This document shows, in pieces, positions 16,341-24,441 of a DNA stretch of 37,510 nucleotides. Source of the DNA: Nitrospirales bacterium (GTDB lineage Bacteria > Nitrospirota > Nitrospiria > Nitrospirales > UBA8639). A program made the position numbers and the translations under genes. The notes beneath the pieces were generated by a model, which searched no databases, was not told where the DNA came from, and saw only the letters and a program-made list of their open reading frames with translations. Numbering within the stretch: the first letter of the stretch is position 1; every line of letters starts with the position of its first letter. The DNA is taken from positions 1 through 37,510 of the forward strand of contig RKSG01000057.1 of the NCBI GenBank assembly GCA_007570995.1, given 5' to 3'.

Positions 16341-18986
16341 ATGAGTCAACCCGAACTGACCCCCCTGCTGAAACAGTATCGCAACGTGAAACGGGACCAC
16401 CAGGATGCGATTCTGTTTTTTCGGGTGGGAGATTTTTATGAAATGTTTTATGAGGACGCGACCGAGGCTGCGGCCATACTCAATATCACCCTGACCTCCC
16501 GGGACAAGCAGAGTGCCAATCCCGTTCCGCTCTGTGGCGTTCCGTATCATGCCGCCACAAGCTATCTGGCGAAATTGTTGAAAGCCGGGAAAACCGTTGC
16601 ACTCTGCGAACAGATCGAAGACCCCAAACTGACCAAAGGTCTGGTCAGACGAAAGGTCATCAGAGTCTACACGCCCGGTACGGTGTTCGACGACGAGTTG
16701 CTCGACGCCAAAGAGGCCAACTTTCTGGCTGCCGTATCAATGCGTGTCGTCAAGACCACGATCCACTTCGGCCTGGCCGCGGTTGATCTTTCGACCGGAC
16801 ACTTTTTCATCGCTGAATTTTCCGGCAAGTACGGGCAGGAAGATCTGCTGGATGAGCTCATTCGCCTGGGGCCTCGGGAAGTGCTTGTCCCGGAGAAAAC
16901 GGGAGAGCAGGTGCCAGATCTCCATGCGATGTTGATCTCTCTTCGGCTGCCCCGTGTGACCAAACAGCCATCTGACTGTTTCGAGGTGCAGGCTTCGCAG
17001 GACAGACTCCAGTCGCAGTTCGGCGTGGAACGACTGGAAGAGCTTGGACTCACGCATGACCATCCCGGCGTGCCGGCGGGAGGCGGCATGTTGCGATACC
17101 TGGAACAGACCCAGCCGACTCTGGATCATCACCACATCCAAAGACCGGACATACGCGAAGCCACCCGTGAAATGCAGCTGGACGCGATGACCATTCGCAA
17201 CCTGGAACTGATTCAGGCGTTGAACCCCGAGCACAAACAGTCCACCTTGATGTCGGTGCTTGACCACACGGTCACGCCGATGGGCAGCCGACGGTTGCGT
17301 CAATGGATCGTTCGTCCCCTGACGGATCCGGCGGCCATTCAACGCCGCCTCCAGGCGGTGTCCGTGTTCCAGGGCACCCTGAAGACTCGCCTGGAAATTC
17401 GAGCCTTATTGCAGGAACTCTACGATCTGGAGCGGCTAAGCAGCCGCGTAGGCATGGGAACCGCCACTCCGCGGGACGTGCTGTGCCTCAAAGACTCCCT
17501 TCAGATTCTTCCCCGGCTTATTCCTCTGTTCAACAGCATGGCAGATCCGATCCTCACATCCATGTTCCAGCACTGGGATCCCCTGTCGGACATCACCGCC
17601 CTCATTGAGGACTCCATTGATCCTAATGCATCGGCCTCGACCAAAGAGGGAACGATTATACGGGACGGCTTCGACCCCGTCGTCGACAATCTTCGAACCA
17701 TCACACGGGACAGCACACAATGGCTGACCACTTTGGAACAACGCGAACGGAAGAACACCGGGATTGACTCTCTGAAAATCAAATACAATCAGGTTTTTGG
17801 ATACTGTATTGAAGTGACCAAAGCCAATCTGTCCCGCGTACCCGAACATTTTCGACGTAAACAAACACTGGCCAATGCCGAGCGGTATATGACCGACGAA
17901 CTGCAACACATCGAAACCCGGATTTCCGGGTCACAGGCACAATTACGCAACGCCGAACACGAGCGTTTTCAGACCATTCTCAAAGAGATTGCCCGCCATG
18001 TGTTCCGCATTCAAACAATGGCCCGGCAGTTGTCTCTTCTTGATGTGCTCGTCAACTTTGCGGAAGTGGCTTCCATCCATGGATACGTCAAACCAGAGAT
18101 TCGTGATGATGGCATCATTGCCATAACAAATGGGCGCCATCCGGTGGTCGAACACTTTGACTTGCGCGAAGGGTTTATTCCTAACGACTGTTACGTCGAT
18201 CTTGATTCCCATCGGTTACTACTCATCACCGGCCCCAACATGGCAGGGAAAAGCACGTTTTTACGACAAACCGGATTGATTACGCTCATGGCCCATATTG
18301 GATGTTTTGTTCCCGCCACCGCAGCCAGGATTGGCATCGTCGATAGAATTTTCACAAGGGTGGGGGCGTCCGACAATCTGGCCTTCGGGTTGAGCACGTT
18401 TATGGTAGAAATGCTGGAGACTGCAAAAATTTTACAGGGTGCCACGTCTCGCAGTCTTATTCTACTGGACGAAATAGGGAGAGGAACCAGTACCTACGAT
18501 GGATTAAGTCTGGCATGGGCCATCGCGGAATATCTTCAGGACCGACGCACACTCGGGGCAAGAACCCTCTTTGCGACTCATTACCATGAAATCACGGATC
18601 TGGAACATTTCCGGGAAGGTGTGCAAAACCTGACGGTTGCCGTGAAAGAGGACAAAGACCAGGTTATTTTCTTAAGAAAGATCAAACAGGGGAAAGCCGA
18701 CCGCAGTTACGGCATCCACGTCGGCAAACTCGCGGGACTGCCTTCAACCATCATTGCACGAGCGGAAGCCGTCCTGGCACAACTGGAACAACATGCGTCT
18801 TCTGAAAATATGCGGGCCAGTCTTCGGCAACAGGACGATCTTGATCACGCACCAGCCACATTACCTGCCCCTCCTCCGGTTCATCCCCTGCTTGAGGAAA
18901 TCAAACAACTGGATCTCTCCGCCGTGACTCCACTGGAAGCACTCAATCACCTGGCAGATATTCAACAACGGCTTGACTCCAAATAA
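16341..18986 (+). CDS. mutS: DNA mismatch repair protein MutS
   Basis: This 881-aa, full-length MutS1 recognises mismatches and hands over to MutL. The mismatch-reading Phe-X-Glu is F32-Y33-E34 in GDFYEMF. Connector, core and clamp domains follow (KTGIDSLKIKYN-type segment near 470, here NTGIDSLKIKYNQVFGY). The ATPase has Walker A GPNMAGKST near 631, Walker B LILLDEIGRGTS, and ATHYHEIT. The C-terminal tail PLLEEIKQLDLSAVTPLEAL is the usual MutS ending. It is the last gene of the pdxJ group and is followed at once by a hairpin terminator. MutL is not in the window. Confidence 0.98.
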   Translation: MSQPELTPLLKQYRNVKRDHQDAILFFRVGDFYEMFYEDATEAAAILNITLTSRDKQSANPVPLCGVPYHAATSYLAKLLKAGKTVALCEQIEDPKLTKGLVRRKVIRVYTPGTVFDDELLDAKEANFLAAVSMRVVKTTIHFGLAAVDLSTGHFFIAEFSGKYGQEDLLDELIRLGPREVLVPEKTGEQVPDLHAMLISLRLPRVTKQPSDCFEVQASQDRLQSQFGVERLEELGLTHDHPGVPAGGGMLRYLEQTQPTLDHHHIQRPDIREATREMQLDAMTIRNLELIQALNPEHKQSTLMSVLDHTVTPMGSRRLRQWIVRPLTDPAAIQRRLQAVSVFQGTLKTRLEIRALLQELYDLERLSSRVGMGTATPRDVLCLKDSLQILPRLIPLFNSMADPILTSMFQHWDPLSDITALIEDSIDPNASASTKEGTIIRDGFDPVVDNLRTITRDSTQWLTTLEQRERKNTGIDSLKIKYNQVFGYCIEVTKANLSRVPEHFRRKQTLANAERYMTDELQHIETRISGSQAQLRNAEHERFQTILKEIARHVFRIQTMARQLSLLDVLVNFAEVASIHGYVKPEIRDDGIIAITNGRHPVVEHFDLREGFIPNDCYVDLDSHRLLLITGPNMAGKSTFLRQTGLITLMAHIGCFVPATAARIGIVDRIFTRVGASDNLAFGLSTFMVEMLETAKILQGATSRSLILLDEIGRGTSTYDGLSLAWAIAEYLQDRRTLGARTLFATHYHEITDLEHFREGVQNLTVAVKEDKDQVIFLRKIKQGKADRSYGIHVGKLAGLPSTIIARAEAVLAQLEQHASSENMRASLRQQDDLDHAPATLPAPPPVHPLLEEIKQLDLSAVTPLEALNHLADIQQRLDSK

Positions 18987-19020
18987 AAAAAGGGCAGAAC
19001 CTTTTCAGGTTCTGCCCTTT
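18983..19020. terminator. Bidirectional intrinsic terminator between mutS and the convergent exported-protein gene
   Basis: A perfect 14-bp stem, AAAGGGCAGAACCT (18989-19002) with AGGTTCTGCCCTTT (19007-19020), closes a TTTC loop. On the minus strand the stem is followed by a long T-run; on the plus strand only the short TTT at the stem end is available. It can serve both convergent genes and is stronger for the minus strand. Confidence 0.9.
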
Positions 19021-19044
19021 CTGCTTCCCTCGGGACCTTGCAGT

Positions 19045-19698
19045 TTACTGCAACAATCCCCCGAACTTCCCGGATTTCGTCCCTTTGGACATGTGGGGCT
19101 TCTGGTTGGAATAGGGAATCACTCCAGAAATCGGTCCCACACCAGGAACGATCACATCGTACTGCATCTTTTTGTTTTGCGCCCAGTGGTTGTTGTCCAT
19201 CGAATCCACGACGCTGATGGCCCGCAGGCTGTGAATGCTGCGCGGCTTATCCGGTGTGCCGGCAACCTCTTTCAACTTCTTCACCGAAGACACCACGCGA
19301 TGATTCTGTTCAGTTTCCTGCACCACAAGCTCGACCAGCGTGTAATGGGAAGGCTTCGTGCCGCTCATCACAGCCTGACTGTGTGAGCCTTTCCCCAACG
19401 ACTCCAAGGCCTTCCACACTTTGTCATTGGCCGGATACACCTTCAAATTCTTCCCAGGAAAATATTTCTGCCAGTAGTAGCCGCTCTCGGCATTGCCACC
19501 AAATACCGCTGCATTAATCCACGCGGCCTTTTCATACGGATCCACAACAGCCACCCTGGCACGAATGGTCGTTGGCTTGGCAAGATCGCCCCACTCAAAC
19601 CTCTCCTGAAATGCTTCGATAGCGAGTGCACTGGAGGCCATGCACCCCACCAACATCAAGGCAGTCAGCACCGCCAACCCTGATTGACTGATTTTCAT
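19045..19698 (-). CDS. Exported protein of unknown function
   Basis: This 217-aa protein has a clear signal sequence (MKISQSGLAVLTALMLVGCM). LVGC at 16-19 fits a lipobox, but ALA at 24-26 also offers a signal-peptidase I site, so lipoprotein versus soluble periplasmic form is open. The mature part has no recognised domain and is rich in Lys, Tyr and Trp. The ATG at 19698 has GGGGAGGAAT just upstream; the longer frame is not credible. It follows the 180-aa exported protein by 90 bp on the same strand, so the two may share a transcript. Confidence 0.8.
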   Translation of the reverse strand: MKISQSGLAVLTALMLVGCMASSALAIEAFQERFEWGDLAKPTTIRARVAVVDPYEKAAWINAAVFGGNAESGYYWQKYFPGKNLKVYPANDKVWKALESLGKGSHSQAVMSGTKPSHYTLVELVVQETEQNHRVVSSVKKLKEVAGTPDKPRSIHSLRAISVVDSMDNNHWAQNKKMQYDVIVPGVGPISGVIPYSNQKPHMSKGTKSGKFGGLLQ

Positions 19699-19788
19699 GA
19701 TTCCTCCCCTTCCTTGCGAAAATAAAAGATTCGGGAAATAAACGTTTCTGTATGAAAATCCATCCAGCAAACCTGCCACAGTCGCTTG

Positions 19789-20331
19789 TTACTTGAGTAC
19801 ATTGAAGCCCGTGATGGTATTACCGTCGAGCTGGACTTCCATCGCCACAAGTTCCTGCGACATGTCGGTGATTTTCTTCATCAACGCGGCATCTTTGACA
19901 CGCAACCGAACTGTGGTTTGCGGGTTGTACCATCCTGCATACGGATTGTTGCGTTCCTCTCCACCTTGATATCCCCACGCACAGCAGACAAAGAGGGGAT
20001 CAGGGATCGATACGTCCCGGTCATCGGACGCACGGCCCAGAGGATCACCCGTCTCGGCAGGGCTGCTGGTATTCCAGTACTGAATGCCGAAGAGAATTTC
20101 TCCGCCGGGATTGTCCGCCCAATGTGCGTACACCCGGCCCTTCAAACTGGAAGCCATGGTCCCTTTGAGTTTCATGGAACCGATAGTCGCCACATCACTG
20201 GGATCGCCCTTACACTTTTTGTTACTTGAGCAGGGCCCCTTCTGGGCATCCGCCAGACCGACAAACCCGAACGTCATCAGACCTGCGGCTACCATACCCA
20301 ACAACGCCCCACGGGAAAATGACTTCTTCAT
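19789..20331 (-). CDS. Exported cysteine-containing protein of unknown function
   Basis: This 180-aa protein has a typical Sec signal peptide: MKKSFSRG, then a hydrophobic core, with predicted cleavage after ADA at residue 29. The mature N-terminus holds C34 and C40, and a CC pair sits at 116-117 (FVCCAWG), suggesting disulfides in the periplasm. No domain is recognised. AAGGAGGGGG lies 5 nt before the ATG at 20331, which fixes the start. The pairing with the next exported protein and the shared strand suggest a two-gene unit. Confidence 0.82.
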   Translation of the reverse strand: MKKSFSRGALLGMVAAGLMTFGFVGLADAQKGPCSSNKKCKGDPSDVATIGSMKLKGTMASSLKGRVYAHWADNPGGEILFGIQYWNTSSPAETGDPLGRASDDRDVSIPDPLFVCCAWGYQGGEERNNPYAGWYNPQTTVRLRVKDAALMKKITDMSQELVAMEVQLDGNTITGFNVLK

Positions 20332-20439
20332 CGCCCCCTCCTTTGAACTTAGGATGACATAATGAAATATCACGACAGACACTTTGTAACCGAAAAAATC
20401 TCCCTGCAACACCACATTCCTGACGGTCTCACACAAACT

Positions 20440-20493
20440 GACAACCTCCCGTCACTGAGGGGCCATGCTACTGACACCGTCGGGAGTTGTCAA
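20440..20493 (-). promoter_or_regulatory. Inverted repeat overlapping a putative promoter for the exported-protein pair
   Basis: GACAACCTCCCG (20440-20451) and CGGGAGTTGTC (20481-20491) form an 11-bp stem with one bulged base. Consensus TTGACA (minus strand, 20493-20488) starts within the outer arm. After 17 nt comes TAGCAT (20470-20465). The leader to the ATG at 20331 would be about 127 nt. Alternatively, the repeat is a transcription end for the M16 peptidase gene, though no T-run follows. Confidence 0.45.
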
Positions 20494-20524
20494 GTGCCTT
20501 TCCAAGGAAATCCAGAAGATTTTT

Positions 20525-21799
20525 TCAAGGTTTTCCGACACCATTTCCATTCTGAAAGACCGCCGGCGTCACGGGACCCAGCACCGTCACGGCCATAGAG
20601 TCAAAATCCAGGAGTTCACGGCCGATTTCCTGCACATCACGCGCAGACACGCGATCAATTTCGGACACGAGTTCCCGAAGTGACACGTATCGCCCCTGGG
20701 CAATTTCATCCTTGGCCAGTTTACTCATTCGGCCATAGGTTCCTTCCAACCGCAGCATCAGGGTCCCTTTCAGATGATTTTTGGTTCGCTCCAATTCCGC
20801 AGGTGCCGGTCCTCGTTTGCGTAATTTGTTGACTTCCCGGCACACCACATCCACCACCGATGGCACTTCCTTCGCACCACTGGCCGCACAAATGGTCAAG
20901 ACCCCCGCATCTGAAAAGCTGGATAAGTGCGAATAGATCGAATAGGCGAGTCCCCGTTTTTCCCGAATTTCCTGAAAGAGACGGGAACCCATTCCTCCGC
21001 CAAGCAGAGCATTCAGCGTATGGGCTGCGTAGCGGGCCGGATGCGCCACGGGAAGCCCCTTGAATCCAATGCAGAGATGGGCCTGCTCCAACCGCTTATG
21101 ATGCACAAACGTCCCTCCCCGTACACGGGGAGGATGTCGTCTGCTCCCTCCATTCCTGCTCCCTCCGGCCAGGTTCCATTTCCCGAACGAATCGTTGAGG
21201 AGTGCTGCCACGGCCTTGACCTGAAAATTGCCCGCCACGGCAACCACGGTTTTCTCAGGACAATAGTGTTCATCCAGATAGCGGATCACATCACGTCGTT
21301 GAATGCGCTTCATGGTGACACGATCTCCCAGAATTGACCGTCCCAGCGGATGCCCCCGCAATACCTGCTGAGCGTGAAGTTCCTGCACAAGATCTTCGGG
21401 GTCGTCCCGAACCGTCCGGATCTCTTCCAGCACGACCTGTTTTTCTCGTTCGATTTCTTTGCGTTCAAACAGGGAGTGATGGAAGATGTCGGCTAACAGG
21501 TCCACCGCCTGCTCGATCTGTTGATCCAGGACCTTGAGATACAGGGTGGTGGTTTCGTGGGTGGTAAAGGCGTTCATCTCACCACCCAGGCCGTCGATTT
21601 CATGAGAAATCCTGGCGGCAGAGCGACGGCGTGTGCCCTTGAACATCATATGCTCAAGGAAGTGCGCCAGTCCTTTTTGATCCGGGCCTTCATCCCTGGT
21701 GCCGACTTTTTCCCAGACGCCCACCGCCACGGACTTGAGAGACGGCATCGGCTCCATGACGACTCGCACACCGTTATCGAGGAATATCTTACGTGTCAC
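20525..21799 (-). CDS. M16-family zinc peptidase (processing-peptidase-like)
   Basis: This 424-aa protein carries the inverted zinc motif HFLEH (residues 46-50) and the downstream conserved Glu segment (EREKQVVLEEI). The second M16 half contains GLAYSIYS with the flanking Arg/Tyr. Family members degrade or process small polypeptides. The GTG at 21799 is preferred because AGGAGAG lies 8 nt upstream and TRKIFLDNG is the family start; the upstream open frame is not conserved. It follows pnp by 57 bp, the frequent pnp–M16 peptidase order. Confidence 0.93.
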   Translation of the reverse strand: MTRKIFLDNGVRVVMEPMPSLKSVAVGVWEKVGTRDEGPDQKGLAHFLEHMMFKGTRRRSAARISHEIDGLGGEMNAFTTHETTTLYLKVLDQQIEQAVDLLADIFHHSLFERKEIEREKQVVLEEIRTVRDDPEDLVQELHAQQVLRGHPLGRSILGDRVTMKRIQRRDVIRYLDEHYCPEKTVVAVAGNFQVKAVAALLNDSFGKWNLAGGSRNGGSRRHPPRVRGGTFVHHKRLEQAHLCIGFKGLPVAHPARYAAHTLNALLGGGMGSRLFQEIREKRGLAYSIYSHLSSFSDAGVLTICAASGAKEVPSVVDVVCREVNKLRKRGPAPAELERTKNHLKGTLMLRLEGTYGRMSKLAKDEIAQGRYVSLRELVSEIDRVSARDVQEIGRELLDFDSMAVTVLGPVTPAVFQNGNGVGKP

Positions 21800-21856
21800 G
21801 GCTGCTCTCCTGATCGCCACCGCGTGTGACAGGGCCACAGCGGCAGATCATGCCGG

Positions 21857-23971
21857 TCAACTCCCCGCGGGGATCTCCGAGGAAGCCTGTGCCGCATCCC
21901 TGACGGCTTCATTCCGACTCAAACGAATCTTGCCCTGTCTGTCGACTCCCATCACTTTGACCAGGATTTGTTCACCTTCAGCCAGTTCATCGGCCACGGA
22001 TTTGACACGATGCTCAGCCAGTTGTGAAATATGGACCAGGCCGTCCACGTTGGGTAAAATCTCGACGAAGGCCCCAAATTCGACAATTTTTCTGACCGTC
22101 CCCTGATACGTTTTCCCCACTTCCACTTCTTCCGTCAACCGGTTAATCATGTCAATCGCCCGATTGGCCGAATCTTCGTCCACCGCGGCAATCGTCACCA
22201 GCCCCGCATCATTGACATTCACCTTGACCCCGCACTCCGCAATAATGCCTCGAATGACCTTCCCTCCCGGCCCGATCACATCGCGAATTTTAGTGGTTTT
22301 GATCTGAAGCGTAAAAATGCGCGGGGCATAGGGAGCCAGTGACTCCCGTGGCGAGGCAAGTGATTCCCGCATTTTTTCCAGAATATGCAGGCGGCCCACG
22401 CGGGCCTGTTCCAGCGCCTGCCGCATCAGGTCCGTGGTGATTCCCTGGATCTTGATGTCCATTTGCAAAGCCGTGATCCCGTCCTGCGTCCCCGTTACCT
22501 TAAAATCCATGTCTCCCAGATGGTCTTCGAGTCCAAGAATATCCGACAGAATCAGGACCCGGTCCCCTTCCTTGATCAGTCCCATGGCAATGCCCGCCAC
22601 CGGTTCTTTAATCGGCACACCGGCATCCATCAGGGCCAATGTGCCCCCACACACCGTGGCCATGGAGGATGACCCGTTGGATTCCAGAATATCCGACACA
22701 ATGCGAATGGTATAAGGAAACGCCTCTTTACTCGGCAGGATGGACTGCAAGGCACGCGCGGCCAGTTTCCCATGTCCCACTTCCCGCCGTCCGGGCGAAC
22801 GCAACGGCCGTGTTTCCCCGACACTGAAAGGCGGGAAATTATAGTGGAGCATGAAGGTACGGAAATATTCTCCCTCGAGTGCGTCAATGCGTTGCTCATC
22901 ATCTGTGGTGCCCAGTGTCACCACGGCCAGACTTTGGGTTTCCCCTCTCGTGAACAGAGCGGAACCATGCGCACGCGGCAACAGACCGGTCTCGCACGTG
23001 ATGGGACGAATATCGGCTGTCCCTCGACCGTCGGCCCTGGTTTTCGTTTCGAGAATCATCTCGCGAACTTCCCGATATTCACATTCACGATAGAGGGTCT
23101 TGATCTGCGAACGACGGACCGGGTCTTCCTGCCCGAGCGTGTCAACTGCATTGGCGAGTATGTGATCAAACTGCTGCTGCCGTTCGGTTTTATTGGGTAT
23201 GAGCACAGCACTTCGAATGGGATCGGCAACCAACGCCTTCACCTGGCCCGGCAATTCTTCACTGATCGGGGCAACAGGCACCACCCGTTTGGGACGTCCC
23301 ACGGCGTCCTTCAACTCAACGATCTTCGCCACCATGCGCCGGATTTCCGTATGCGCCAACTCCAGCGCCTCGAGCATCACGGCTTCGGACAGCCGATTCG
23401 CCCCCGCTTCCACCATCATGATCGCGTCCTGTGTGCCGGCGACCACCAGATCGAGGGTACTGTTCTCCAGATCCCGCATGGGAGGATTGACGACCAGTTG
23501 ACTGCCCACACGCCCGATTCTGACTCCTGCCAACGGCCCCCCAAAGGGCACGTCCGAGATCGCAAGCGCGGCAGAGGCCGCCGTGATACCGACAACTTCA
23601 GAAGACATCGAGTGATCGATAGAAAGCACCGCGGCGATCACCTGCGTCTCGTAACAAAACCCGGCGGGGATCAGGGGACGAATGGGCCGGTCAATGAGCC
23701 GACTGGTCAAGACTTCTTTTTCCGACGGCGCTCCTTCCCGCTTGAAATATCCTCCCGGAATTTTCCCGGCCGAATAGGCCTTTTCCAGATAATTGACGGT
23801 GAGCGGCAAAAAATCCTGATCCGGTTTCGCCGTATGCGCGGCCACGGCCGTCGCCAGAACCACCGTATCGCCATAGGAGGCCCAGATCGCCCCGTCAGCC
23901 AGCTTGGCGACCCGCCCTGTCTCCAATCGCATCGTGCGTCCCGCTACCTCAAATTCCACTGCATGTACCAT
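21857..23971 (-). CDS. pnp: Polyribonucleotide nucleotidyltransferase (PNPase)
   Basis: This 704-aa 3'-5' phosphorolytic exoribonuclease is a degradosome component. It has two RNase PH domains (YLEKAYSAGKIPGGYFKREG and YNFPPFSVGE...GRREVGHG are core motifs), a KH domain with IRDVIGPGGKVIR, and a C-terminal S1 domain (YQGTVRKIVEFGAFVEI). The start at 23971 gives MVHAVEFEVAGR and has GGGAGAG just upstream. It lies directly downstream of rpsO, with a palindromic repeat in the short gap. This order is known to allow rpsO–pnp cotranscription. Confidence 0.98.
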   Translation of the reverse strand: MVHAVEFEVAGRTMRLETGRVAKLADGAIWASYGDTVVLATAVAAHTAKPDQDFLPLTVNYLEKAYSAGKIPGGYFKREGAPSEKEVLTSRLIDRPIRPLIPAGFCYETQVIAAVLSIDHSMSSEVVGITAASAALAISDVPFGGPLAGVRIGRVGSQLVVNPPMRDLENSTLDLVVAGTQDAIMMVEAGANRLSEAVMLEALELAHTEIRRMVAKIVELKDAVGRPKRVVPVAPISEELPGQVKALVADPIRSAVLIPNKTERQQQFDHILANAVDTLGQEDPVRRSQIKTLYRECEYREVREMILETKTRADGRGTADIRPITCETGLLPRAHGSALFTRGETQSLAVVTLGTTDDEQRIDALEGEYFRTFMLHYNFPPFSVGETRPLRSPGRREVGHGKLAARALQSILPSKEAFPYTIRIVSDILESNGSSSMATVCGGTLALMDAGVPIKEPVAGIAMGLIKEGDRVLILSDILGLEDHLGDMDFKVTGTQDGITALQMDIKIQGITTDLMRQALEQARVGRLHILEKMRESLASPRESLAPYAPRIFTLQIKTTKIRDVIGPGGKVIRGIIAECGVKVNVNDAGLVTIAAVDEDSANRAIDMINRLTEEVEVGKTYQGTVRKIVEFGAFVEILPNVDGLVHISQLAEHRVKSVADELAEGEQILVKVMGVDRQGKIRLSRNEAVRDAAQASSEIPAGS

Positions 23972-23991
23972 TCGTCTCTCCCTTCCTACCG

Positions 23992-24013
23992 GCCCCTGGT
24001 CAAAGCCAGGGGC
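23992..24013. repeat. Palindrome A copy between rpsO and pnp
   Basis: A 22-bp inverted repeat (arms GCCCCTGG and CCAGGGGC around TCAAAG) is followed by ATGC, as in the left-end element. It lies between the rpsO stop and the pnp ribosome-binding site, so its RNA hairpin would sit in the pnp leader. Confidence 0.8.
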
Positions 24014-24049
24014 ATGCTTGACAGGCCGCTCAACCATTGAGTGGCGCAG

Positions 24050-24319
24050 TTACTTCCGCAGTCCCAAGGCTCCCAGCACCGCGCGATACCGACCCACGTC
24101 TTCGCGATGCAGATAATTCAGCAGACGTCGGCGACGGCTCACCATTTTCAGCAACCCATGTCGTGAATGCCGATCTTTGGTATGGGTGCGCAAATGATCC
24201 GTGAGATAGTTGATGCGATTCGTCAGCAGGGCAATTTGCACTTCCGACGAACCCGTATCCTGCTCGTGACGCCGATGACGTTGCACAATATCCGGTTTTG
24301 CTTCTTTGACCGCTGCCAT
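24050..24319 (-). CDS. rpsO: 30S ribosomal protein S15
   Basis: This 89-aa protein matches the S15 family length. It has the signature [20 protein letters not shown] and the C-terminal [20 protein letters not shown] followed by Y. It binds 16S rRNA helix 22 and nucleates the central domain. It follows truB and precedes pnp on the same strand; both flanking gaps carry copies of the palindromic repeat. Confidence 0.98.
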   Translation of the reverse strand: MAAVKEAKPDIVQRHRRHEQDTGSSEVQIALLTNRINYLTDHLRTHTKDRHSRHGLLKMVSRRRRLLNYLHREDVGRYRAVLGALGLRK

Positions 24320-24349
24320 ATCTGGTCTCCTTCCTGAAGCCCCTCCACA

Positions 24350-24408
24350 CCCCTGGATTCCTGCCCCTGGTCAAAGCCAGGGGCAGGCTGTGCGCAGGAA
24401 TGGGGGGG
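24350..24408. repeat. Composite repeat with palindrome A nested in palindrome B (rpsO–truB gap)
   Basis: CCCCTGGATTCCTG (24350-24363) and CGCAGGAATG (24393-24402) are the two arms of palindrome B. Palindrome A (24363-24384) lies in the loop between them, and a G-run follows. The arrangement suggests one repeat inserted into the other. Confidence 0.7.
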
Positions 24409-24441
24409 CTGATTGCGCAAGAGCGAGCCGGCCCCCTGCGC

